Positions 35,867 through 45,033 are shown, counted from the first letter of the stretch. The stretch is 64,000 nucleotides of DNA from Deltaproteobacteria bacterium (GCA_020635195.1 JACKAG010000010.1:16108-80107), one strand, 5' to 3'. The notes: a model not told the origin generated them from the letters alone. Program-made: numbers and translations.

Positions 35867-36886
35867 TTATATCTGCTCTGTCCGCTGTTTTTGGGCATCC
35901 ATGATGCTTTGCTTCATGCTCTCCAGCTTATCTGTGACCATGGCAAGGCTCAGCTTGTCCAGATTTCCTGTTCGGCCTTCAGGGGAGTGCGGAGCCTGGA
36001 GGCTCTGATGCTGTCTGGTTTCCGGGCACCAGGCGGCGGCTTCTGTCGGTCCGTGTAGCTGAAGAGTATGAATGTTCGCGGCAACTGCGATATGACTGGG
36101 GCCATTTGAATTCCCGACGAAAAGATCCTGATGAGAGCAGAAGGCGGCCAGCTGGGGGAGGCTTGTCGCAGGGGCTTTATAGCTCTGATGCTGACAGAGC
36201 TGCATGGCCTGATCGATTTCGCTTTCCTCTCCAGGTCCCCAGATCCAGATGACAATGGCACCCCATGAAAGGGTCAGATAGTCAGCCAATGCGGCATAAC
36301 GATGGAGAGGCCATTTACGGGGGCTCCGGCGATGAGTGGGGCTAAGGATCACTCTGCACGAGGCTCGCTCTGTTTGCGGGAGTGAGGCACGAAAATTTTC
36401 CCATGGCCGAAGGTCTTCTGCTGTCCATGGGAAGGTCAGTGAGATATCCTCCGGGCTCATTCCGCATGCTCTGAGCAGCATGAATTTTTCTCTGACGATA
36501 TATAAGCCTCTCTCAGGTCTGCTTATACTCAGACTGTAGGCTGCTTTTCTTGCAGAGCGGAAAGCCACCCGCAGAGGGGCCTGGGACAGAAAACTTGCAA
36601 GAGCGCTGCGGGGATTGTTCATAAAATCGATAACAAGGTCAAAGCGTTTTCGGTTCAGATCTTTCAAAAGACCTGCTTGCTGAAAGAGTGAGCTTTTTTC
36701 AGAATAGGTAATGATCTCATCCAGAAAAGGATTGTCTTTCAGGATATGAGTTCCCATCTGGTGGCACATAAAGGTAATTCTGGCATCCGGACATTCTTTC
36801 CGGATTTCCCGGATGCATGGGGTGGTCAGTAAAATATCCCCCAGCTGCCTTAGCTGAATCAGTAGTATGTTCTTGTAAGACAGCAA
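35867..36886 (-). CDS. Glycosyltransferase family 9 (heptosyltransferase-type)
   Basis: The product has the ADP-heptose transferase fold: RQLGDILLTTPCIREIRKECPDA at the N-terminus (the family LGDhLhTTP motif), FDLVIDFMNNPRSALAS, KWPLHRYAALADYL, LFVGNSNGPSHIAVAANI (acceptor/donor-binding) and LHGPTEAAAW. It would add heptose or a similar sugar to the LPS core in the cytoplasm. The start is TTG 36886, with GGGAG about 11 bases upstream. It follows the anti-sigma gene by 97 bases on the same strand. A second, more divergent member of the family starts at 53.6 kb. Confidence 0.83.
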   Translation of the reverse strand: MLSYKNILLIQLRQLGDILLTTPCIREIRKECPDARITFMCHQMGTHILKDNPFLDEIITYSEKSSLFQQAGLLKDLNRKRFDLVIDFMNNPRSALASFLSQAPLRVAFRSARKAAYSLSISRPERGLYIVREKFMLLRACGMSPEDISLTFPWTAEDLRPWENFRASLPQTERASCRVILSPTHRRSPRKWPLHRYAALADYLTLSWGAIVIWIWGPGEESEIDQAMQLCQHQSYKAPATSLPQLAAFCSHQDLFVGNSNGPSHIAVAANIHTLQLHGPTEAAAWCPETRQHQSLQAPHSPEGRTGNLDKLSLAMVTDKLESMKQSIMDAQKQRTEQI

Positions 36887-36983
36887 GCTGACACAACTCC
36901 CTCAACTGATGATCCGTGCACAAACGGATCGCCAGATTCCGTATTCTGGCAGGAGGCAATCATGCTGTGGAATGGACGAAAAG

Positions 36984-37850
36984 TCAATCTGACGGCAGTT
37001 CTGAGCTGCTTTCAGCAATTTTCACCAGATCCTGAATGCTCTGGTGTCCGATCAGTACAGCCAGAGTCTCAGCTTTGTGCTGCCAGGCTATCAGATTAAT
37101 TTTGTCAGAAGCATAAGGTTGGTAGTGAAATGTGCCAGAAGTCCCCTGTCTCGACTCTGGCAGATCCTTAAGGTTTCCGGGGAGGTTAAAGAAAAACATC
37201 CGCTCATGTCTCTGCTCTGATTTGTACTGGACGACGGAAATTTTCAGAATCTCATAATCAATGACAGAGCTGCCTTCGATGGACCATCCGATGGGCGAAG
37301 GTGCTAAGATTCCAGGAGAAAAATTAAGACCAGGGGTGCTCTTAAGATAGTGAATGATCTCATCAGGGTCTGAGCTGGGCATATAGAGTCGCTCTCCACT
37401 CGAATCCTCTTCCATGGCGAGGGCTTCGTAGGTCAGAGCATTCAGAGGATCAAACATGATTCCCGAAGATTGAGGTTTTAACAGTGTGTAGCCTCCCCAG
37501 ACAACGACAGCAATGATTGTCAGAAGGATAGCTTTCCGGTAGAGATCTGAAGCCTTAACCTCGCTGCTGAGCTCAGATATCCTGACTTTTTCCAGCGTCA
37601 TGATGGTATCAGCATCGCTGATTTTGTTTTGTATCGAAATTCTTTCCGCTTCATTGAGTCGGATATCCTGAAATTTTAACTGTAGCAGGCCTGTTTTTTC
37701 CTGATAATCTTTTACAGATTTGCTGTATGCAGATTGCTGCATGAGTGCATGAAATCGCTGGCTTTCGTCAGATGCCATGTCACCATTGAGATAACGATGC
37801 AGGCAGCTCATGATAAATTCCTGGTCTGATACATGAGATGTCCTGGGCAT
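36984..37850 (-). CDS. Probable membrane anti-sigma factor
   Basis: The opening (MSCLHRYLNGDMASDESQRF, then HALMQQSAYSKSVKDYQEKTGLL) matches the N-terminal anti-sigma pattern without a zinc-binding HxxxCxxC. A single membrane helix lies at ~105-125 (AILLTIIAVVVWGGYTLL), so the N-terminus would face the cytoplasm and bind sigma. The periplasmic ~160 residues are beta-rich, with no recognisable sensor fold (SSVIDYEILKISVVQY, TFHYQPYASDKI). It lies 28 bases downstream of the sigma-like gene, the standard order for an ECF pair. No zinc-finger Cys and no visible protease site are present. Confidence 0.6.
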   Translation of the reverse strand: MPRTSHVSDQEFIMSCLHRYLNGDMASDESQRFHALMQQSAYSKSVKDYQEKTGLLQLKFQDIRLNEAERISIQNKISDADTIMTLEKVRISELSSEVKASDLYRKAILLTIIAVVVWGGYTLLKPQSSGIMFDPLNALTYEALAMEEDSSGERLYMPSSDPDEIIHYLKSTPGLNFSPGILAPSPIGWSIEGSSVIDYEILKISVVQYKSEQRHERMFFFNLPGNLKDLPESRQGTSGTFHYQPYASDKINLIAWQHKAETLAVLIGHQSIQDLVKIAESSSELPSD

Positions 37851-37878
37851 GTCAGGGGATCTCCTTTTTTAAGCGGCT

Positions 37879-38307
37879 TTAAACGGCAAGAATTTTCTGG
37901 CGGCCTGCTCCGGCATGTTTGATCACTGTCTCAGCATTCCATCCCGTCAGGGAACAGCACTCTTTTTCTCTGAGGCCCATGATATCAATCAGCATCACAG
38001 CCAGTCGCTCTTCTCGCTTCAGAGCCAGCAGGGTGCTGATGATGGGAGGGAGCATATCATCCTGACGTTCAGGTTCTGACTTTAAATTGTCCCAGGCAAT
38101 GCTGAGCAGTGCCAGCATGGGATGCTGACTTTTCATAATTTCCGGAAGTTTTTCGAGCGCTATTGAAAACGTATGGGCTGTGAGATTTCTTGCGTCCTGA
38201 AGGGAGAGGCAAAGAGCAAAGCAGAAGCGAAGTAATTCGTCGCATTTTGGACAGAGTTGTTCCAGATAAAAATCCTGAAGCTCTTTGGTTGCCGGCCTGT
38301 TTAGCAT
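37879..38307 (-). CDS. Short ECF-like sigma factor
   Basis: Of 142 residues, ~25-55 align to sigma region 2 (LLRFCFALCLSLQDARNLTAHTF, then SIALEKL), and ~90-140 to region 4 (LLALKREERLAVMLIDIMGLREKECCSLTG, then IKHAGAGRQKIL) with the helix-turn-helix EKECCSLTG. ECF factors usually run ~180 residues; the linker and the end of region 2 are shortened here, and two Cys replace more usual residues in the turn. This could therefore be a degenerate regulator. Its neighbour looks like an anti-sigma factor, which supports the assignment. GGAG lies about 11 bases before the ATG. Confidence 0.55.
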   Translation of the reverse strand: MLNRPATKELQDFYLEQLCPKCDELLRFCFALCLSLQDARNLTAHTFSIALEKLPEIMKSQHPMLALLSIAWDNLKSEPERQDDMLPPIISTLLALKREERLAVMLIDIMGLREKECCSLTGWNAETVIKHAGAGRQKILAV

Positions 38308-38340
38308 GGATGACAGAACTCCATTAAAAAATCCTGATTC

Positions 38341-38349
38341 ATTATAACA
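38341..38349 (-). promoter_or_regulatory. Extended -10 promoter of the sigma/anti-sigma operon
   Basis: On the minus strand TGTTATAAT (TGN plus a perfect TATAAT) lies 34 bases upstream of the sigma start. The -35 region is poor, as is usual for extended -10 elements. It is a housekeeping-sigma type, so the operon may not depend on its own sigma. Confidence 0.5.
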
Positions 38350-38492
38350 TGATTCCCTGTGCTATGACGGAGTCTGTATTTAAACAGGTCTGCTGTGCTC
38401 TCTGAAACAATTGGCCGTTCTTCGGATCTTTCCGGAATGTGTTATGCTGTTTCGCCCGGATACCGGAGTGACTGATATGAGGATCAAGAGAT

Positions 38493-39248
38493 ATGATGGA
38501 ACATTTTTTGATTGTGATTCCTGCCAGGCTACAGTCCTTTCGTCTGAAAAGAAAACCTCTTCAGGATCTTTGTGGCAAACCTCTTATTGTCCGTGTGTAT
38601 GAAAATCTTATGCCACTGGCACGTTCAGGTGCTCAGTTGCTTGTTGCAAGCGATTCAGAGGAGGTTCTGGCTGTGTGCCGGGAACATCAGATTGATGCTG
38701 TTCTGACGAGAAAAGATCATCAAAGTGGAACAGATCGTTGTGCAGAGGTGGCTTCCGGAAATTCAAGACCTTTCGTTCTCAATGTTCAGGGTGATGAACC
38801 CTTTGTGAAGGCAGAGGACCTGATGAATCTTGCAATGATATTTAAAAACCAGCAGAATGTTTCTATAGCAACGTTACGATATCTTTGTCATGATCGTAAA
38901 AAAATGATGGATTCAAACATTGTTAAAGTGGTCAGCAATCATGAAAAAAAAGCTTTGTATTTTTCAAGAGCTCCTGTTCCTTTCCTCCGGGATGGGCAAG
39001 GCTCTGCTTCTTTGCCCTTTTACCAGCATTTAGGGGTTTATGCGTATGAAAAATCAGCTCTTCTGAGGTTTTGTTCTTTGCCTGTAGGGGAGCTTGAGCA
39101 GATTGAAAAACTGGAGCAGTTAAGAGCATTGGAACATGGGCTCAGTATCCATCTGGTGGATGCTACGCAGTCAGGGCTTGGTGTAGATACAGAGCAGGAT
39201 TTGCAGGAAGCCAGAAAAATCTGGATGAAATTACAGGGAGATCCATGA
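38493..39248 (+). CDS. kdsB: 3-deoxy-manno-octulosonate cytidylyltransferase (CMP-KDO synthetase)
   Basis: KdsB activates KDO with CTP for lipid A-core synthesis. The nucleotide-binding opening is IVIPARLQSFRLKRKPLQ, a variant of the usual PARYxSxRLPGKPL. Then come LVASDSEEVL, the TRKDHQSGTDRCAE motif, NVQGDEPFV, YFSRAPVPFLRD, YQHLGVYAYEKSALL, the EKLEQLRALEHGLSIHLV segment and the C-terminal GVDTEQDL. All conserved regions are in order and the length is standard (251). Two ATGs, 38493 and 38496, are equivalent. The stop overlaps the next start by ATGA, coupling it to the metallopeptidase-barrel gene. Confidence 0.93.
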   Translation: MMEHFLIVIPARLQSFRLKRKPLQDLCGKPLIVRVYENLMPLARSGAQLLVASDSEEVLAVCREHQIDAVLTRKDHQSGTDRCAEVASGNSRPFVLNVQGDEPFVKAEDLMNLAMIFKNQQNVSIATLRYLCHDRKKMMDSNIVKVVSNHEKKALYFSRAPVPFLRDGQGSASLPFYQHLGVYAYEKSALLRFCSLPVGELEQIEKLEQLRALEHGLSIHLVDATQSGLGVDTEQDLQEARKIWMKLQGDP

Positions 39249-42200
39249 ACAGATCGGCATTAACTGTGTTTTTTGTTCGATACCTCGGCCTGATCTCTCT
39301 TTTCTTATATTCTTTGAATTCTTCTTATTCGCTTCCTATCGGTTTTGGCTTTAATCAGGAGAATATTTCATATCGTGAAATAAAAACAGATCATTTCTTT
39401 ATTTATCATGATGCAAGAGTTCCTGATGAAGCAGCTATGATAGCCAATGCTCTTGAGGGGGCTAAACCAACATTAGAGAGATGGTTTGGAGTTTCCCGTC
39501 AGGGGCGTCTTCCGGTTATTTCTTCAGCTGTAAGTTCACATGCTTCTTTTGCTAACTTCATTACAGATGCGATAGAGCTTCAGACTCTTGGAGATGGAGA
39601 TCGTGATCTGTTCTGGCATGAGTACATTCATAGTATGACATATGAACATTTTCGTAATTTTATGGGGCCTGCTGGTTCTGTGGTGCATTTGCCATGGATA
39701 CCTGCATGGTTTCTGGAAGGGCTGGCAGAGGCTATGAGCATATCTGTCGGATCGGACATCCAGGCATCATTTGAGCGATATCAGGCACTTACTGGGCGGT
39801 GGCCCAGTTTTGATCGCTTGCATAGTTTATATAGTCATTCATCTTTTTTTCTTCAGGGTTATGCAACTTCAGGGGGATTTGTTGCATGGCTGTTGAGGCA
39901 GTCCGTCAGACAAAAGAGTGATCTGCAAAACTTTATGAAGAGATTATATCGTTATACCCTTCCGGAATACTATGTCTGGTCTTTTAATCCGTTTAGTCCT
40001 TTTATGCCGATGGATCAGGTTCTGACGGATTTTTTAAAAAAAGACGGTAGGAGCCTCTATAAAGAATACAAAAAGGCAGCCAGAGAATACTGGATGGGAG
40101 CAAAGAAGGGACCATTACTCGCGCAGCTGGCAGGTAAGCGTATGGCCCTGAAGCACTTGTCTGTTATAAAAGCTGAGAATCATAAATATTATGGGGTTTT
40201 TAAGCAAGAAGATCACTATACCAGAATGGAGCTTGAGTTTGATGAAAACTCCGGATGGATGACGAGGGTGGTGCCGACAGATATCGTCCTTCCTGATGAT
40301 CCCGGAAGTCTTCATCATATTGCAAGACCATCTTTGAATATAGCTGTAAGCAGCAAAGCAGGAGAAACCTCATCTGTTCCTGATTCGATGTCTCTGGTTT
40401 TTCCCAAGGAATCAGAGGATGACAATAAGGAGTCCTGGTTGCCGTTTGTCGGCTTGCGTGGTGACATTTCGATGCTGGAGGAAACTCCTGAAAAAATTGT
40501 CTGGCTTGAACAACAATTTGGAGTGAGCCGACTGTGTTTTGTTTCGAAAAACACCATACGGCATGGTTATCAAAGTGTTGACCGTAATCAGGTTCTTTGC
40601 CCTCTTCAGGTAAAACAGCCAAAAAATCTCAGATACCTTGGATCAAAAAACACATTGTTTCCTGCAATCGGTCTTTTTCCTTCTTCAAAAACAGACAGAT
40701 TTCTTGCAACAGAGCTGTGGTTTAATCTCGAAGAACAGACTATGGTTGGGAACCGGAATCGCCTTATTGTCTGGAATTCTACAGAAAATTCTACGAGAAC
40801 ATTAGCCTATGACGGTGGGGGAACACCATTACAGATAGCGCAGATGGCCGATGATTATTGGATGCTTCTGGCTGAAAGAGACCGAAGATCTTTGAGAAAA
40901 ATTGATGCTGATGGACGCTGTCTTGCGGTCATGCATATGGAAGACCTGGTGACACAGGTTACTTCTGCCGGAGATGGGAGTCTTGTCCTTGGACTTCAGC
41001 ATGGTGACCGTTTTTCTGTATTAAAAATCGATCCATCAGGGGTGAAGCTGAAAGGCTGTGAACCAGCTTCCAGCCGTTCTTCTCCGCTGATCTGGGCTAT
41101 GCAGCAGAATCGGTTGACTGATCTGCCGGAGGCGATCTGGAGTGGTTCTCCATGGAAGAAGCCGGGGGGCGAAAGAGACGAGCCGAATGAAGCTCGGCAC
41201 CTTTCGTCGGCCCCCGGCCTGAACTCAGCAGAATCTGGAGTCGGTCGGGGAGCCTCCGCTGCGGACAGCCGCCCGGTGTCATGGCGGGCAAGACCGGTTC
41301 TGGCCTTTCCATGGATTGGAGCTGATGACGCTCTTGGTTCTCAGTTTGGCATGGTTTCAGTTCCTCTGATGGATCATCTGCAAAACGAAACACTTCGTCT
41401 GACGGCCTTATATGGGATGGATAGCCGTTTTCCGAATACAGAGCTGATTTTTCGTAGCACTCGTTTTTGGCCGACCATCGATCTCTCTTTGTACCGACGA
41501 CAGCTGTGGAATGGTGTCTGCCAGGAGCGATCAAGTGGCAGAATTTATACTTCTTATCTTGATGAAAAGGGGGTTCATGGTCATGCCAGTTTTCAACGAC
41601 GTCTTCAGAATGGAGATGTCGGGATGACGCTTGGAATTCGTTCCGGGCATCTGAAACGCTATCTTGGCCCATGTCCGTCTTATAGTGAAGGAAGGGTTAA
41701 CGAACCCTATATCCGGCTCAGTGCAAACCATCGCCTTGGTCCTGCCTCTCTCTCTGCACATATAAAAGTAAAATCGGCTCCGGGAGCGATCAATACACGT
41801 CTTGATTATCATAGCCTTTCTGCTGCTCTTGGCATGGCAGCACCCCTTCCTTTTCTGGGGGCAAGTCTTCATCTGGGTCTGGAGGGAGGTCAGACCAGAG
41901 GTAGCCGGATGCCTGGGCTCAGGGAATTTTATCAGCCGCTGAAAACATTTATTCCGGGTAGTGGTGGAGGCTACAATCAGAGTAGTTTCCCCCTTGGAGG
42001 GGGAGGGAGTCTTCTGGCAATCCGTTATGGGGATACACAGGCTCGCTTTCATTCTGCTCTTACATTGCCTGTTATTTCACAGCTGGATAAACAGCTTTGG
42101 CTTTTCTATATGGATAGCCTTAATTTTACTGCCTTTTATAATTACGGTGGAGCATGGAATGAAGGGCGAGCGTCGTTTCAGGAGAGCCTGATTAAGGCTC

Positions 42201-42328
42201 ATGGCTACAAATTAGACTTGCTCTTTGAAAACAAGGGGGTAGGATTTAATATCAGCCTTGGTTCGGGACAGGTTCTTGGTGATTCCTTTCAGCTCTATAT
42301 GACCATTGGTTTTGATGCTTTCTTCTGA
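39245..42328 (+). CDS. Gluzincin metallopeptidase domain fused to a probable outer-membrane barrel
   Basis: After a signal (~residues 1-30, FLYSLNSSYS), residues ~40-280 hold a zinc peptidase domain with HEYIH (His125, Glu126, His129) and a Glu158 in WFLEGLAEAM, as in peptidase MA-like gluzincins. Residues ~280-640 are beta-propeller-like. From ~680 to 1027 alternating aromatic/Gly strands (FPWIGADDAL, SFPLGGGGSLLAIRYGD) end in GFDAFF, as in a barrel whose last Phe is read by the BAM complex. A GC-rich palindrome (41161-41218) lies in the linker. The enzyme would be exposed at the cell surface or in the periplasm. Substrate unknown. It is coupled to kdsB by ATGA, a loose link to envelope assembly. 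Confidence 0.7.
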   Translation: MNRSALTVFFVRYLGLISLFLYSLNSSYSLPIGFGFNQENISYREIKTDHFFIYHDARVPDEAAMIANALEGAKPTLERWFGVSRQGRLPVISSAVSSHASFANFITDAIELQTLGDGDRDLFWHEYIHSMTYEHFRNFMGPAGSVVHLPWIPAWFLEGLAEAMSISVGSDIQASFERYQALTGRWPSFDRLHSLYSHSSFFLQGYATSGGFVAWLLRQSVRQKSDLQNFMKRLYRYTLPEYYVWSFNPFSPFMPMDQVLTDFLKKDGRSLYKEYKKAAREYWMGAKKGPLLAQLAGKRMALKHLSVIKAENHKYYGVFKQEDHYTRMELEFDENSGWMTRVVPTDIVLPDDPGSLHHIARPSLNIAVSSKAGETSSVPDSMSLVFPKESEDDNKESWLPFVGLRGDISMLEETPEKIVWLEQQFGVSRLCFVSKNTIRHGYQSVDRNQVLCPLQVKQPKNLRYLGSKNTLFPAIGLFPSSKTDRFLATELWFNLEEQTMVGNRNRLIVWNSTENSTRTLAYDGGGTPLQIAQMADDYWMLLAERDRRSLRKIDADGRCLAVMHMEDLVTQVTSAGDGSLVLGLQHGDRFSVLKIDPSGVKLKGCEPASSRSSPLIWAMQQNRLTDLPEAIWSGSPWKKPGGERDEPNEARHLSSAPGLNSAESGVGRGASAADSRPVSWRARPVLAFPWIGADDALGSQFGMVSVPLMDHLQNETLRLTALYGMDSRFPNTELIFRSTRFWPTIDLSLYRRQLWNGVCQERSSGRIYTSYLDEKGVHGHASFQRRLQNGDVGMTLGIRSGHLKRYLGPCPSYSEGRVNEPYIRLSANHRLGPASLSAHIKVKSAPGAINTRLDYHSLSAALGMAAPLPFLGASLHLGLEGGQTRGSRMPGLREFYQPLKTFIPGSGGGYNQSSFPLGGGGSLLAIRYGDTQARFHSALTLPVISQLDKQLWLFYMDSLNFTAFYNYGGAWNEGRASFQESLIKAHGYKLDLLFENKGVGFNISLGSGQVLGDSFQLYMTIGFDAFF
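41161..41218. repeat. GC-rich nested palindrome inside the peptidase-barrel gene
   Basis: GCCGGGGG(G)CGAAAG (41161-41175) pairs with CTTTCGTCGGCCCCCGGC (41201-41218) over about 14 bp, with an inner GCCGA/TCGGC stem. The stretch, and the ~70 bases after it, are much richer in GC than the surrounding gene. The reading frame continues (KPGGERDEPNEARHLSSAPG). Confidence 0.8.
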
Positions 42329-42364
42329 TCCTTCATCTTTAATTTCAGAATCCGGAGTGGCCTT

Positions 42365-43477
42365 GTGACAAGTACATTTGGTCAGTTATATCGTATTACG
42401 ACTTTTGGCGAGTCACATGGAGGAGGCGTCGGTGTTGTCATTGATGGATGTCCTCCGGGAATACCTGTTTCTGTTGATGAAGTGGGGCGTTTTCTGGCGA
42501 GACGCCGCCCGGGGCAAAGTTCCATGACATCGTCCAGGCAGGAAGAGGATGTTCCTGAATGTTTGTCAGGCCTGGAGGATGGGCTGACTCTGGGAACTCC
42601 CCTGATGCTGATGGTCCGCAACCGGGATATCAAAAGAAGTGACTATAATGATCTGCGTGATGTGTATCGTCCTTCTCATGCAGATTTTACCACTGAGGCA
42701 AAATTTGGGCTCAGATCTTCCTCCGGGGGAGGAAGGGCGAGTGCCAGAGAAACCATCGGCAGGGTGGCCGGAGCTGCTGTCGCAGAGCAGCTGCTCCGGT
42801 TTCTGATTCCGGAGCTGAAGGTTCTTGCCTGGGTTGACTCAGTGGGGGAGGTTTCAGCCTCTCCTCAGAATCCGGATCTGCTGACAAGAGAGATGCTGGA
42901 TGGCAGCCTCTTACGTTGTCCGGATCCGGTTGCACGCATCAGAATGGAAGAGCTGATTCTGGATGCGAAACGAAAGGGTGATACGGTTGGTGGCTGCATC
43001 CGGGGAGCCTGTCTGGGTGTGCCGCCGGGACTCGGGGAACCGGTTTTTGATAAACTGGAAGCGGATCTTGCGAAAGGCATGATGAGTCTGCCGGCAGCGC
43101 GTGCTTTCGAAATTGGCTCTGGTTTTCAGGCGGCGCTGATGAAGGGTTCCGAGCATAACGATCCTTTCTGCTTTGTCGATGGGCGGATCAGGACAGTGAC
43201 AAACCATTCGGGAGGGATTCAGGGTGGAATTTCAAACGGAGAAGCCATTCTTTTTCGTGTTGCATTTAAAGCTGTCTCAACACTGTTTATCAGGCAGGAT
43301 ACTGTAAATAAGAAGGGAGAATCCCGTGCCCTGCTTCCGGAGGGTGGGCGGCATGACCCCTGTGTGTTGCCAAGGGCGGTTCCCATTGTGGAGGCGATGG
43401 CTTTGCTGGTCCTGACAGATCACCTGCTCAGACAAATGGTTATGAAGGGGGCGCGACGGCGTGATGTCGGTTTTTAA
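42365..43477 (+). CDS. aroC: Chorismate synthase
   Basis: This catalyses the last step of the shikimate pathway, using reduced FMN. The family motifs are intact: TTFGESHGGGVGVVIDGCPPG, RRRPGQSSMTSSRQEEDVPE, RNRDIKRSDYNDLRDVYRPSHAD, RSSSGGGRASARETIGRVAGAA, AFEIGSGFQAALMKGSEHND, NHSGGIQGGISNGE and RHDPCVLPRAVPIVEAM. The start is GTG 42365 with GGAG ten bases upstream. Length 370 is standard. The codon and base composition is a little higher in GC than its left neighbour. It is 36 bases downstream of the barrel gene and probably transcribed with kdsB. Confidence 0.95.
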   Translation: MTSTFGQLYRITTFGESHGGGVGVVIDGCPPGIPVSVDEVGRFLARRRPGQSSMTSSRQEEDVPECLSGLEDGLTLGTPLMLMVRNRDIKRSDYNDLRDVYRPSHADFTTEAKFGLRSSSGGGRASARETIGRVAGAAVAEQLLRFLIPELKVLAWVDSVGEVSASPQNPDLLTREMLDGSLLRCPDPVARIRMEELILDAKRKGDTVGGCIRGACLGVPPGLGEPVFDKLEADLAKGMMSLPAARAFEIGSGFQAALMKGSEHNDPFCFVDGRIRTVTNHSGGIQGGISNGEAILFRVAFKAVSTLFIRQDTVNKKGESRALLPEGGRHDPCVLPRAVPIVEAMALLVLTDHLLRQMVMKGARRRDVGF

Positions 43478-43581
43478 CCATAGTTTTTTAGCTTAGCCGC
43501 GATCTTACGATTCTCATATGTTATAGGGATCAGAATAATATGTATGAGCGGGAATATGATAAAAGGCAGGGAGGAAGGCGT

Positions 43582-45033
43582 ATGTTGAGAATATGGTCTG
43601 TTTGCCGGGTATGTTTGCTGGTTTTCACCTTTGTCGCTGTGACGACTCATGGTTTTGCAAAAGAAGCTGGCTATACGCTGGCTCCAGCTGAGACAGAGGT
43701 TGAGCTCAAAGGGAATACCCGGATATTGAAAGAATTGTCCCAGGGTGTAGGTGCGATTGCGGAAGTGTCAAGAAAGGCTCTGGTCTTTGTTTCCGTATCC
43801 AAGACAGTCCGGGGCTGGGATCAGTCAGACCCTTTTGGTCTTTTTGGTTTCGGGCTTCGCCGGATGCCTAACCCCAGGCAGGAGGGATTAGGCTCGGGTT
43901 TTTTTATTGATGTCGGGAAGGGCTATGTTCTGACAAATAATCATGTCATTGATGGCGCGGATGAGATTAACCTGAAGCTGGCTAACGGTAAAAGTTTTGA
44001 TGCTAAAGTCATCGGTAGTGAGCCGGATATGGATATTGCTGTGGTGCAGATTAAAGAACAATCTTTTGACCGGAGTGGCTTATCGTCTCTGGTCCTGGGG
44101 GATTCAGACCAGCTTTCTGTCGGATCTTTTGTTGTTGCGCTTGGCGCACCATTTGGTCTGGAAGCAAGTATTTCGTTTGGTGTGGTTTCAGCTCTTGGCA
44201 GGGGAAGCCTTTCAATTACAGAGGTTGGTGATTTTATTCAGACGGATGCGGCAATTAATCCCGGAAATAGCGGTGGGCCTTTGGTTGACATGAATGGCAG
44301 GGTCGTTGGAATGAACACTGCGATTTTTTCAAAATCAGGAGGTTACAATGGCATCGGGTTTACAGTTCCCTCTAATCTGGTTCGTCGGGTTGCCACGGAT
44401 CTGATCAGAGGGGTTAAGGTCACAAAAGGCTATCTGGGAGTGTATTACCAGGAGCTGAGTTCTGATTTTCTGAAACTTCTCAGGCTCCCTGCAGATACGA
44501 CGGGTATTATTGTTACTCAGGTTGAACCAGGTGCTCCTGCTGATAAGGCTGGTATTAAACCGAAGGATGTCATTGTTACGGTGGATGGCAAGAAACTGGA
44601 AGGAGAACGGGATCTGGTCAACAGGATCAGCCTGATGAAGCCGGGTCACACGGCAAAATTAGGGGTTATCCGGGAAGGAAAGCAGTTCACAGCCAGTGTT
44701 GAAATTGGCCATCGTCCAGGTTCCGGCCTTCTGGACAAGTCAAGGGAAGAGCCTTCTGATGATGCAGGCTTGGGACTTGAGCTAAGCCTGCAAAAAGGTG
44801 GGTTGCTTGTCGAAAAAATTGAGCCGCGCTCACCCGCGGTAAACCGGCTGCATCCAGGAGATGTGATTCTCAGTATAGAAGAATATAATTTTGATAATGA
44901 AAAGGATCTGAAACAGGCTCTTAAAAATTTTAACCGGGCAATTGCAGTGGCCCGTAAGAATAAGCAATCCTCTGTTCTGTTGCGTATCAGACGTGGTGGC
45001 GGTTTTGGCTTTATTACAATTGTTCTTAGTTAA
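43582..45033 (+). CDS. HtrA/Deg-type periplasmic serine protease with two PDZ domains
   Basis: ATG 43582 is chosen for the strong AGGGAGGAAGG just before it; upstream in-frame ATGs lack a site. A signal (VCLLVFTFVAVTTHGFA) precedes the mature N-terminus. Catalytic triad: His121 (TNNHVIDGA), Asp151 (EPDMDIAVVQI) and Ser230 (INPGNSGGPLVD). The loop segment GFGLRRMPNPRQEGLGSGFF matches the LA region. Two PDZ domains follow (~270-360: GYLGVYYQELSSDFL, GIKPKDVIVTVDGKK; and ~390-480: LSLQKGGLLVEKIEPRSPA). It would degrade and refold envelope proteins. The name degP versus degQ cannot be settled. The following gene, pgeF, starts 75 bases on. Confidence 0.93.
   Translation: MLRIWSVCRVCLLVFTFVAVTTHGFAKEAGYTLAPAETEVELKGNTRILKELSQGVGAIAEVSRKALVFVSVSKTVRGWDQSDPFGLFGFGLRRMPNPRQEGLGSGFFIDVGKGYVLTNNHVIDGADEINLKLANGKSFDAKVIGSEPDMDIAVVQIKEQSFDRSGLSSLVLGDSDQLSVGSFVVALGAPFGLEASISFGVVSALGRGSLSITEVGDFIQTDAAINPGNSGGPLVDMNGRVVGMNTAIFSKSGGYNGIGFTVPSNLVRRVATDLIRGVKVTKGYLGVYYQELSSDFLKLLRLPADTTGIIVTQVEPGAPADKAGIKPKDVIVTVDGKKLEGERDLVNRISLMKPGHTAKLGVIREGKQFTASVEIGHRPGSGLLDKSREEPSDDAGLGLELSLQKGGLLVEKIEPRSPAVNRLHPGDVILSIEEYNFDNEKDLKQALKNFNRAIAVARKNKQSSVLLRIRRGGGFGFITIVLS

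Noticed and set aside
38411..38602. 63-codon frame overlapping the start of kdsB
   Set aside because: Wrong frame over a clear KdsB N-terminus.
41097..42052. Two long minus-strand frames opposite the peptidase-barrel gene
   Set aside because: Shadows caused by codon bias of the barrel part; no signal or domain pattern.
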